Below are positions 1 through 5,294 of a DNA stretch of 12,387 nucleotides, one piece after another; position 1 is the first letter of the stretch; each line of letters starts with the position of its first letter. The DNA is from JANYIP01 sp031394045. GTDB lineage: Bacteria; Actinomycetota; Actinomycetes; Prado026. Below the pieces are notes generated by a model. That model was not told where the DNA came from. It did no database searches and was given only the letters and a program-made list of their open reading frames with translations. The DNA lies in contig JANMWN010000199.1 in the NCBI GenBank assembly GCA_031394045.1, forward strand, positions 1 through 12,387, written 5' to 3'. The position numbers were made by a program, and so were the translations under genes.

Positions 1-72
1 TCTCTGCCACAGATGCAGTACCCAGTGGCCGCTCGCAGTGCGATGCTGCTTCGTCTCGAGGAAGGATCTGCG

Positions 73-891
73 ATGGCGGGGGACAGACCCGATGCTCAGG
101 CCTGGAAGATGGTCGACGAAGGTTGGGGCAACAGGGCGGTCGACTTCTCGACGTTGAGTGAGCCAGGGAACTGCCGGGAGTACGTAGCGCTTCAGCATCT
201 CCTCCGTGTCGACTCCGGCGATCGACTGCTCGACGTGGCCTGTGGATCCGGGCTGGCCATCGAGCTCGCACGGCTGCGCGGGGCGCTCTGTTCCGGCATC
301 GACGCCTCTGCTCGGCTGGTGGCGGTCGCTGGGCTGCGCAACCCTGACGCTGACATCCGGGTCGGCGACATGCACCACCTGCCATGGGAGGACCGAACCT
401 TCGACGCCGTCACAAGCTTCCGGGGTATCTGGGGGACGACACCGGCCGCCGTGGGCGAGATCTACCGTGTTCTACGGCCCGGTGGCCGCCTCGGGCTGAC
501 GGTGTGGGGACATCTCAAGGTGTCCCCTGGGCGGTGGGCGCTTGCACCCTTCCGGCTGGCGTCCCAGGACAAGGTCGACAACCAAGCAGCCATGGTGTCG
601 CTAGGTCGGCCCGGCGCTGGCGAGGACCTTCTCACTTCGTTCGGCTTCGTCGACATCCGCCGCGTTGACGTGCCCTTCGCCTGGGAGTTCGCCGACCCTG
701 AGGGCTTCGCCCGGGCGCTCGCTTCGACCGGGCCCGCCTACGAAGCAATTCAGAGCGTCGGCGAGCAGGCCTTCCACGATGCTGCGGTCGACACAGCCCG
801 CGAACATGTCCGTGACGGGTTGCCGCTTCGGGCTGAGATCAACGTCATCGGATACCTGGCCCGCAGACCCGAGGAGGACTTCCACCAATGA
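73..891 (+). CDS. class I SAM-dependent methyltransferase
   Basis: Cytosolic methyltransferase of the UbiE/Methyltransf_11 type, 272 residues, moving a methyl group from S-adenosylmethionine to an unknown small molecule. The start at 73 is chosen because GAGGAAGGA (58-66) lies 6 bases upstream; in-frame ATGs at 13 and 43 lack such a site. Visible motifs: motif I LLDVACGSG at residues 52-60, the acidic end of strand 2 at D77, VGDM near 97-100 (adenine-side acidic residue D99), FDAVTSF at 110-116, and the post-motif RVLRPGGRLGLTVWG near 132-146. The stop overlaps the next start as ATGA, so the two are translationally coupled, and a thioesterase follows. The C-terminal third, which would hold the substrate site, gives no specificity clue. 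Fold and reaction class are secure; the substrate is unknown. Confidence 0.9.
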   Translation: MAGDRPDAQAWKMVDEGWGNRAVDFSTLSEPGNCREYVALQHLLRVDSGDRLLDVACGSGLAIELARLRGALCSGIDASARLVAVAGLRNPDADIRVGDMHHLPWEDRTFDAVTSFRGIWGTTPAAVGEIYRVLRPGGRLGLTVWGHLKVSPGRWALAPFRLASQDKVDNQAAMVSLGRPGAGEDLLTSFGFVDIRRVDVPFAWEFADPEGFARALASTGPAYEAIQSVGEQAFHDAAVDTAREHVRDGLPLRAEINVIGYLARRPEEDFHQ

Positions 892-1499
892 GCGCCGGTT
901 TCCTGGAGGAGCCTCCCGTCACTGCCGAGGCACAGGCCTTGTTTGACGAGGATGTGGCGGAGAGCGGCTACGTGTGGAACGTGTCCCGGCTCTGGGCCTA
1001 CCAGCCCGACACCCTCGAGAACCTCTTTGGACTCATGTCGCAAGCGTTCAAGCCGAGCGGGCTGGGATTCCGCCAGCGAGGAATCCTGGTCACAGCCGCT
1101 GCCTCGGCACTTGGTGACTCGTACTGCTCACTGGCCTGGGGCGGGAAGCTGTCCAGCGTGTCCGAACCGAGCCTTGCCGCGGGAGTTCTCGACGGCAGCG
1201 ACGCTGGGCTGACCGACCAGGAGAAGGCACTCGCCTCGTGGGCCCGCAAGATCGTCGAGGACCCCAACGCCACCACCCCCGCGGACCTTCAAGTGCTTCG
1301 TCAAGCCGGCCTCAGCGACGACCAGATCTTCTCCATCACCGTCTTCGTCGCACTCCGCATGGCGTTCTCCACCGTCAACGACGCCCTCGGAACCAGCCCC
1401 GACGGACAGCTTGTGAACTCGCTACCCCCAGCAGTGACCGCGACGGTGACCTACGGCCGACCGGCAACGCCCCTGCCCACCTCAGCAGCGGAATCCTGA
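888..1499 (+). CDS. carboxymuconolactone decarboxylase/AhpD-like protein
   Basis: 203-residue all-helical protein of the AhpD/peroxidase-related (CMD) superfamily. The core element ALGDSYCSLAWGGKL (residues 74-88) sits where AhpD carries C-x-x-C-x-x-x-H. Here only the second cysteine (C80) remains, the first is D77, and the histidine position is W84. It therefore cannot run the AhpD disulfide relay as it stands. I cannot tell whether Trp here is normal for its subfamily. The C-terminal stretch FSTVNDALG...LPPAVTATVTYGRP resembles the closing region of longer, two-part CMD-like proteins. The start overlaps the methyltransferase stop by 4 bases, and the upstream GAGGAGGAC supplies a ribosome site. 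Likely co-expressed with the methyltransferase and thioesterase; biochemical role unknown. Confidence 0.82.
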   Translation: MSAGFLEEPPVTAEAQALFDEDVAESGYVWNVSRLWAYQPDTLENLFGLMSQAFKPSGLGFRQRGILVTAAASALGDSYCSLAWGGKLSSVSEPSLAAGVLDGSDAGLTDQEKALASWARKIVEDPNATTPADLQVLRQAGLSDDQIFSITVFVALRMAFSTVNDALGTSPDGQLVNSLPPAVTATVTYGRPATPLPTSAAES

Positions 1500-1545
1500 G
1501 CGTCCAGGCCGTGCCTTGGACCGGTCTGGCTGTCAGGATCGTCGG

Positions 1546-2022
1546 ATGGATCAGCGACGAGCCAACGACAACGATCGGCTGAGCATTCAGCAGCTGCTCT
1601 ATCCGGACCTGCCCTGCTTCGGCTGCGGGCCGGCGAACGCGAAGGGACTGCAGCTGCGAAGTTACGCAGACAAGGACGCGGTGACCGCAACGTTCACTCC
1701 GTGGCCGGAGCACGACAACGGCCTGGGGTTCCTCAACGGCGGCATCATCTCCACAGTGCTGGACTGTCACAGCGCCGCGGCCGTGCTGTGGGAGGCGGAC
1801 CGGCAAGGGTGGGCTGCTGTGTCCGGCGCGGCGCTCCCGTACGTGACGGCTGGGCTCAACGTGCGATTCCTGCGCCCAAGCCCACTGACGAGCGAGGTCG
1901 AGCTGACCGCGCACGTGGATCAGGCCACCGAGGCAGAGATCCGTTGCGAGGTGGAGCTGGCGTGGGAGGGAAAGACCCGGGCGGCGGCCACCGCGGTCTG
2001 GAAGCGGTGGCGGCCACGTTGA
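1546..2022 (+). CDS. PaaI-like hotdog-fold thioesterase
   Basis: 158-residue single-hotdog protein, probably hydrolysing an acyl-CoA or other acyl thioester in the cytosol. CFGCGPANAKGLQL at residues 24-37 is the typical N-terminal signature of this PaaI/4HBT branch. FLNGGIISTVLDCHSA (62-77) is the active-site helix, with N64-G-G in place of the more common H-G-G and an acidic residue D73. The end VELAWEGKTRAAATAVWKRW is the last long strand. ATG 1546 is preferred over TTG 1516 because AGGA (1535-1538) lies 7 bases upstream. It starts 46 bases after the CMD-like gene on the same strand and ends the apparent operon. The substrate is unknown; the family is clear. Confidence 0.85.
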   Translation: MDQRRANDNDRLSIQQLLYPDLPCFGCGPANAKGLQLRSYADKDAVTATFTPWPEHDNGLGFLNGGIISTVLDCHSAAAVLWEADRQGWAAVSGAALPYVTAGLNVRFLRPSPLTSEVELTAHVDQATEAEIRCEVELAWEGKTRAAATAVWKRWRPR

Positions 2023-2132
2023 GACGCTTGCTTCGGGCTTGAAGGTCGGTCGGGCTCCGCAGCCGCCACGGGTCTGGCGCGTCCCCGAGCCGCGTGATGG
2101 TGCTCAAGTCGGGGTCAATCGGCAGCGTGCGC

Positions 2133-2513
2133 TCAGGCTTCTGCGATTGCCGCGATGGACACCTTGAGACCAGGGATCCGGGCGGGCAGCTTCGCGCCTT
2201 GACGAGCCGGAGGATCCGACGGGAACCACCGAAGCCACTCCTCGTTCATACCGGCGAAGTCGTCCTCGTCGGCAAGCACCACGGTGGCGCTGACCATCCT
2301 GTCCAGCGAGCTACCCGCAGCCTCAAGGATGGCCCTGACGTTGATCAGACACTGCCGCGTCTGCTCCTGAATCGTGTCGCCCGTGATGGCGCCGGTGACC
2401 GGGTCTGCCGGGGCCGTCCCCGAGACGAAGACAAGGCCCGCGGCCTTGACCGCCTGGCTGTACGTCGGCGGGGGCGCAGCCGCCTCTGGCGTGAACACGA
2501 TGTCGCGGGTCAT
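2133..2513 (-). CDS. RidA/YjgF/YER057c/UK114-family protein
   Basis: 126-residue protein of the Rid family, which forms trimers; RidA proper deaminates reactive enamine/imine intermediates. Family marks are YSQAV at 18-22, GLVFVSGTAP at 26-35, the NVRAILEAAGSSLDRMV helix near 58-74, and R104, which lines up with the carboxylate-binding Arg105 of E. coli RidA. The usual acidic residue in the final strand (Glu120 in E. coli, within the E-I-E-A-I-A stretch) is replaced: this protein reads VSIAAIA. It may belong to another Rid subfamily with a different or no hydrolase activity. The start is set by GGGAGG (complement of 2520-2525) 6 bases upstream; a longer reading from 2627 has no support. It lies downstream of the AhpD-like and small Cys/His genes on the same strand, but a 139-base gap leaves co-transcription open. 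Confidence 0.88.
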   Translation of the reverse strand: MTRDIVFTPEAAAPPPTYSQAVKAAGLVFVSGTAPADPVTGAITGDTIQEQTRQCLINVRAILEAAGSSLDRMVSATVVLADEDDFAGMNEEWLRWFPSDPPARQGAKLPARIPGLKVSIAAIAEA

Positions 2514-2652
2514 GCCTGGCCTCCCAAAGCGGGACGAAAGCTCGGTCGTGGTTCCGGTCGCGACCCGAGTATGACTGGGCTGCGAGCAAGCGTCCCGGTT
2601 CCACGGTGACGGAGCGGGCGCATGCACATCTGCCGCGCGCCAGCGCGTTGGG

Positions 2653-2772
2653 TCATCCGGTTCCTCGGGGGCGTGCGGCCCGCAGGAAGTCGTCGATCAG
2701 TGGGTTGACCAGGTTCGGCACCCGGCACTGCGGCTCGTGACCGCTCCCGGCCATCGTGACGAGCTCCGCCCC
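2653..2772 (-). pseudogene. C-terminal remnant of an alpha/beta hydrolase
   Basis: About 40 codons reading GAELVTMAGSGHEPQCR, then a helix VNPLIDDFLRAARPR and a TGA stop. This is the usual last strand, catalytic-His loop (G-S-G-H) and C-terminal helix of an alpha/beta hydrolase. Nothing upstream encodes the nucleophile elbow or the core sheet: the preceding bases hold the small Cys/His gene in another frame. It is therefore most simply a leftover from a deletion or rearrangement. An open frame with ATG at 2841 runs through it, but its first 23 residues show no hydrolase character and overlap the upstream gene. Homology is judged by eye over a short segment. Confidence 0.55.
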
Positions 2773-2791
2773 CCGGTGACAGTCTGCCGAG

Positions 2792-2953
2792 TCACCTGGA
2801 GAGCGCGCGGCCCAGCCAGCCCTTCTTGGGCTGGTCGCCATGCCCTGGGCACCACTCCGCCGAATTCACGCCGGCCTTGACCCGGCTGACGTGCTGGCCG
2901 CACCCGGACCAGGTTGTCCTTCCACAGGTCCGGCATCGGACTGCGCGGCACAT
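2792..2953 (-). CDS. small Cys/His-rich putative zinc-binding protein
   Basis: 53-residue protein that a 60-codon length filter would miss. It has evenly spaced metal-ligand pairs: C7-x2-C10, C18-x2-H21 and C35-x2-H38, plus C2. Conserved-looking cores are CRTCGRTTWSGCGQH (7-21) and WCPGH (34-38), with a basic, Trp-containing tail KKGWLGRALSR. The pattern resembles short uncharacterised actinobacterial proteins that begin MCR and carry CGKTTW-like and CGQH-like blocks, recalled from general knowledge and not searched. The ATG lies 6 bases after the stop of the AhpD-like gene, so translational coupling is likely; I see no strong ribosome site of its own. By inference it binds zinc or presents reactive thiols, fitting the redox theme of its neighbours. 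Function unknown. Confidence 0.72.
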   Translation of the reverse strand: MCRAVRCRTCGRTTWSGCGQHVSRVKAGVNSAEWCPGHGDQPKKGWLGRALSR

Positions 2954-2959
2954 CGGCGC

Positions 2960-3358
2960 CTACGCCGAGGACGCTGAGTCGGACGGGTGCAGTGTCGCCT
3001 CGAACTCGCAGAAGGCGTCATAGGCACGCGGTCCGTAGATGGTGGCAGGGCCGCCCTTCATCAAGAAGGTGACCCCGATGGCCTCAGCCGCTTCTTGACG
3101 CGTGGCGCCAGCCCGGGCGGCGGCCTGAGCGTGAGAGGCGATGCAACCGTCGCAGCCTTCGACCACGCCGATCGCGAGGGCGATGAGCTCCTTGGTGCGG
3201 GTGTCCAGCGCGCCAGGGGCGAAGGCTGCCTTGTGCAGCTCGCCGAAGCCTTGGTAGACGTCGGGAACGGCGCGACGCAGGTTCCGGTGCAAAGTCGACA
3301 GCCCGTCCAGCACGACGGAACCGTGCTCCGATGGTCGTTCCACTGCGGTGACTGACAT
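2960..3358 (-). CDS. AhpD-like carboxymuconolactone decarboxylase family protein
   Basis: 132-residue helical protein of the AhpD/CMD family with the redox centre intact: EGCDGCIASH at 67-76 gives C69-x2-C72-x3-H76. E57 lies 12 residues before the first cysteine, the same spacing as the catalytic Glu and Cys of mycobacterial AhpD (E118, C130, C133, H137). The position of AhpD His132 is glycine (G71). KGGPATIYGPRAYDAFCEF (101-119) is the typical C-terminal helix of this group. It likely acts as a disulfide reductase or peroxidase partner in the cytosol. The start at 3358 (MSVTAVERP) is chosen over 3421, which would lie inside the operator region; AAGGCGAG sits just upstream. Divergent from a CsoR-family repressor with twin operators between them, and directly upstream of the small Cys/His gene. 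Confidence 0.88.
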   Translation of the reverse strand: MSVTAVERPSEHGSVVLDGLSTLHRNLRRAVPDVYQGFGELHKAAFAPGALDTRTKELIALAIGVVEGCDGCIASHAQAAARAGATRQEAAEAIGVTFLMKGGPATIYGPRAYDAFCEFEATLHPSDSASSA

Positions 3359-3388
3359 GGTCTCGCCTTCGGTCGCTGGCCGGGAAAA

Positions 3389-3407
3389 GATCCCCCTGGG
3401 GGGATAC
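3389..3407. promoter_or_regulatory. putative CsoR-family operator 1
   Basis: GATCCCCCTGGGGGGATAC: an inverted repeat ATCCCCC/GGGGGAT around a TG centre. A C-tract/G-tract core flanked by AT is the known operator style of CsoR/RcnR/CstR-family repressors. It matches operator 2, read on the opposite strand, at 16 of 19 positions. It lies between the operator-2 site and the AhpD-like start, about 31 bases before that ATG. Confidence 0.7.
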
Positions 3408-3419
3408 GAGCACTCTACC

Positions 3420-3438
3420 ATATCCCCCCAGTGGGATA
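3420..3438. promoter_or_regulatory. putative CsoR-family operator 2
   Basis: On the minus strand this reads TATCCCACTGGGGGGATAT; it differs from operator 1 only at the two end bases and one inner base. The outer arms TATCCC/GGGATA are a perfect inverted repeat. Its centre (3429) is 31 bp from that of operator 1 (3398), close to three helical turns, so repressor bound at both sites would face the same side of the DNA. Confidence 0.7.
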
Positions 3439-3491
3439 GAGTGGATCACAACAGCCGACCGGCGTGCGACGAGCTAGGGCAAGGAGACGAC

Positions 3492-3755
3492 ATGGAACTG
3501 GTCGTGGAAGACATGCGGGCTGTCCTGCTACGGATGAAGCGGGCGCACGGTCACCTTGGAAGCGTGATCCGCATGATCGAGGGCGGGGCCGACTGCGAGA
3601 CGGTCCTGACCCAGCTGGCAGCAGTCAACAAGGCGTTGGACAAGAGCGGCTTCGCCATCGTCGCCAGCGGCCTGCAGAGGTGTATTGCCGGCGGCGAGGG
3701 CACCGACGGGGTCGACGTGCAAAAGCTGGAGAAGTTGTTCCTCGCCCTGGCCTGA
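3492..3755 (+). CDS. CsoR/CstR-family (DUF156) transcriptional repressor
   Basis: 87-residue all-helical repressor of the CsoR/RcnR/FrmR/CstR family. Helix 1 with the basic DNA-contact stretch is VLLRMKRAHGHLGSVIRMIE (11-30), followed by the sensor cysteine C35 in GGADC, then VLTQLAAVNKALDKSGFAIV (38-57) and the second sensor cysteine C64 in GLQRC. Copper CsoR proteins have Cys-His-Cys with the His four residues before the second Cys; here that position is G60. Retaining only the two cysteines is the pattern of the persulfide sensor CstR, so a thiol or persulfide signal is favoured over Cu(I). AAGGAG at 3481-3486 fixes the start. It probably represses itself and the divergent AhpD-like operon through the twin operators. 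Family assignment is strong; the inducer is inferred. Confidence 0.9.
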   Translation: MELVVEDMRAVLLRMKRAHGHLGSVIRMIEGGADCETVLTQLAAVNKALDKSGFAIVASGLQRCIAGGEGTDGVDVQKLEKLFLALA

Positions 3756-3762
3756 CTCGGCT

Positions 3763-3781
3763 TCGCCCTAGCGCTGGGCGA
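3763..3781. terminator. short hairpin between convergent genes
   Basis: TCGCCC (3763-3768) and GGGCGA (3776-3781) form a 6-bp stem around a 7-base loop, across the stop codon of the VOC gene and 7 bases past the CsoR-family stop. The two convergent genes are only 12 bases apart. There is no T-run on either side, so a bidirectional terminator role is only plausible. Confidence 0.3.
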
Positions 3782-4145
3782 TACGGACGAGGTTGCCGGA
3801 TGGGTCGCGCAGGGCGCAGTCGCGGGCACCCCACGGCTGGGACGTCGGTTCCTCGAGGATTTCGGCGCCGGCGGCTCGTACCTTCTCGAAGGTCGCGTCG
3901 AGGTCGTCTGAGCTGAAGATCGCGACCTGCAGCGACCCCTGCGTGACGAGGGTCAGGAGGGCGTCGCCCTCGGTCTGCGAGCGACCGCCGTGCGGCTGGA
4001 ACAGGACGATGTTGAGGTCCTGCCCCGGGGCGCCGACGGTGACCCAGCGAAAGCCGTCGGACGCGACGTCGTTGCGTACTTCGAGACCCAGCGCGTCGCG
4101 GTAGAAGGCGAGCGCCGCGTCAGGGTCGTGGACGGGGATGAACAT
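3768..4145 (-). CDS. VOC (glyoxalase/bleomycin-resistance fold) family protein
   Basis: 125-residue vicinal-oxygen-chelate-fold protein. HDPDAALAFYRDALGLEVRN (6-25) is the first beta-alpha-beta module. SLQVAIFSSDDLDATFEKVRAAG opens the second module, and ARDCALRDPSGNLVRIAQ closes it. The usual metal ligands are not evident: no His/Gln in the first strand, and Arg where Glu normally follows G-N-L-V. I recall Arg there in the AraC-linked VOC subgroup, so it may lack metal chemistry or bind ligand only. ATG 4145 is the only conventional start in this frame, yet family members normally have about five more residues. In-frame codons reading VTVSS stand directly upstream without a start (see findings). 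Downstream of an AraC-type remnant, the usual partner for this subgroup. Confidence 0.8.
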   Translation of the reverse strand: MFIPVHDPDAALAFYRDALGLEVRNDVASDGFRWVTVGAPGQDLNIVLFQPHGGRSQTEGDALLTLVTQGSLQVAIFSSDDLDATFEKVRAAGAEILEEPTSQPWGARDCALRDPSGNLVRIAQR

Positions 4146-4239
4146 GGAGGAGACGGTGACTCTGTCATGCCACGACCCTAGGAGGACCGACGCCTCGCGT
4201 GCTTCTCCGATCCTGCTCGGCGTCGGCGGGCGGCCGGGC

Positions 4240-4503
4240 TCAGAGCGAGACGGGGGTACGCCGCGGTCGGGTCACGACCTTGCTCACGCACACCGGTATG
4301 GCCGGGTGCCCGCTGTGGTCGCGCGCCCGGTACTGCGACGGCACCTCGCCGACGATCTCGGCGAACCGCGAGCTGAAGGAGCCGAGCGACGTACACCCGA
4401 CGGCGAAGCAGGTGTCGGTGACCGACATCCCCTGGCGCAGCAACGCCTTCGCCCGCTCGATCCGCCGGGTCATCAGGTACGAGTACGGCGAGCTCCTCGG
4501 GCG
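4240..4503 (-). pseudogene. AraC-family regulator, N-terminally truncated remnant
   Basis: The frame reads SSPYSYLMTRRIERAKALLR, then a recognition-type helix-turn-helix SVTDTCFAVGCTSLGSFSSR and FAEIVGEVPSQYRARDHSG, ending in AIPVCVSKVVTRP and a normal stop. This is the linker helix, second helix-turn-helix and C-terminal tail of a short AraC regulator. The first helix-turn-helix (about 40-50 residues) is absent: a TGA at 4506-4504 closes the frame, and the next gene begins 88 bases further on, leaving no room for it. The only start is an internal ATG at 4473. Because half the DNA-binding domain is missing it is probably inactive. An intact copy would be expected to control the VOC gene, which begins 94 bases downstream. 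Confidence 0.7.
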
Positions 4504-4512
4504 TCATGCCTT

Positions 4513-4531
4513 CGACGGTACGCGACCGTCG
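4513..4531. repeat. 7-5-7 inverted repeat upstream of the GNAT gene
   Basis: CGACGGT-ACGCG-ACCGTCG is a perfect 7-bp inverted repeat with a 5-base spacer. It lies 59 bases before the GNAT start and directly beside the broken end of the AraC remnant. The geometry suits a dimeric repressor operator, but a coincidental GC-rich palindrome cannot be excluded. Confidence 0.4.
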
Positions 4532-4590
4532 TCCCCCTCTGGTACATCTGTCCGCATCCACGTGACGGAACGAACGGGGAGGGAGCGCTG

Positions 4591-5172
4591 ATGGCTGGCT
4601 TGACCGTGAAGCCCCTGAATGCGAGCACCTGGGCCGACTTCGCCAGTCTCGTCGAGAGGCACAACGGGATGTGGGGCGGCTGCTGGTGCATGGCCTTCCA
4701 TCCCGAGGGGTTCGATCGTGACAAGACGACCGCGCAGAACCGGTCCGAGAAGGAGGCGCGCGTCCGCGGGGGCCAGGCGCCTGCCGCCCTCGTGTTCGAC
4801 GGCGACAGCTGTGTCGGCTGGTGCCAGTTCGGCTCGACGGAAGAGCTGACGCGGATCAAGTACGGGCGCGCCTACCGCGAAGGCCTCGTGCAGCTCCCGG
4901 ACTGGCGAATCACCTGCTTCTTCGTCGACAAGGCACACCGCCGCAAGGGGGTGGCTGCGGCCGCACTGCAGGGTGCGCTCGACGAGATCGCCCGGCTCGG
5001 GGGCGGGATGGTCGAGAGCCATCCCGAGGCCGTCACCGGGCGCACTGTCTCGAGCTCGTTCCTGTTCAGCGCCACCGTCGAGCTGTTCGAGCAGGCCGGC
5101 TTCACCCGTACCCGGCAGCTGGGCAAGAACGCCTGGCTGGTCACCAAGGTCGTGATGGCCGAGGTGCCGTAG
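4591..5172 (+). CDS. GNAT-family N-acetyltransferase
   Basis: 193-residue acetyl-CoA-dependent acetyltransferase of the GNAT fold. Motif A is CFFVDKAHRRKGVAAAAL (109-126), with R-R-K-G-V-A as the pyrophosphate-binding loop. VELFEQAGFTRTRQLGKNAW (163-182) is the motif-B region near the C terminus. The N-terminal GMWGGCWCMAFHPEGFDRDK (26-45), with two closely placed cysteines, marks a recurring actinobacterial subgroup of unknown substrate. The start at 4591 is set by GGGGAGGGAG (4577-4586); an open frame running back to 4138 lies antisense to the AraC/VOC genes and has no coding character. The gene stands alone: a hairpin follows 15 bases after its stop, and the next gene on the strand belongs to kynurenine breakdown. 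Confidence 0.87.
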   Translation: MAGLTVKPLNASTWADFASLVERHNGMWGGCWCMAFHPEGFDRDKTTAQNRSEKEARVRGGQAPAALVFDGDSCVGWCQFGSTEELTRIKYGRAYREGLVQLPDWRITCFFVDKAHRRKGVAAAALQGALDEIARLGGGMVESHPEAVTGRTVSSSFLFSATVELFEQAGFTRTRQLGKNAWLVTKVVMAEVP

Positions 5173-5186
5173 GTTGGAGCGAACCG

Positions 5187-5225
5187 TGGCCGGACAGCGA
5201 GGTCGGTCACGCTTCGGTCCGGCCA
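5187..5225. terminator. hairpin after the GNAT gene
   Basis: TGGCCGGAC (5187-5195) pairs perfectly with GTCCGGCCA (5217-5225). Inside, AGCG (5196-5199) pairs with CGCT (5210-5213) after a 3-base bulge, leaving a 10-base loop. It begins 15 bases after the acetyltransferase stop. There is no T-run, so it may be an intrinsic terminator of the actinobacterial kind or only an RNA-stabilising hairpin. Confidence 0.45.
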
Positions 5226-5294
5226 GGGAGGGTGAGTGGTGGACCCGACCCGTCTGACTGCCCCTTCACTCGACATCTCGTTTGATCTAGCACC

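Larger units (their letters stand above)
3359..3491. promoter_or_regulatory. divergent promoter region with twin CsoR-type operators
   Basis: 133-base gap between the start of the AhpD-like gene (left) and the CsoR-family gene (right). It contains two GC-tract palindromes, annotated separately. TAGAGTG occurs on both strands (plus 3437-3443; minus 3417-3411), where it could act as a pair of outward-facing -10-like elements. In that reading the right-hand operator lies between the two promoters and the left-hand one covers the likely leftward start point. No good -35 match is seen. The CsoR-family gene has AAGGAG (3481-3486) 5 bases before its ATG. The operators are clear; the promoter assignment is inference. 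Confidence 0.6.

Noticed and set aside
2023..2132. Possible terminator between the convergent thioesterase and RidA-like genes
   Set aside because: I looked for a stem in this 110-base gap and found only 4-bp matches, with no T-run.
2094..2609. Plus-strand open frame opposite the RidA-like gene
   Set aside because: Arg/Gly-rich shadow of a well-supported gene on the other strand.
2697..2951. Minus-strand frame of 84 codons starting at GTG 2951
   Set aside because: It overlaps the Cys/His gene (ATG 2953) in a different frame, and its residues show no conserved pattern.
4138..4590. Long N-terminal extension of the GNAT frame
   Set aside because: Antisense to the VOC gene and AraC remnant; the strong ribosome site at 4577-4586 places the start at 4591.
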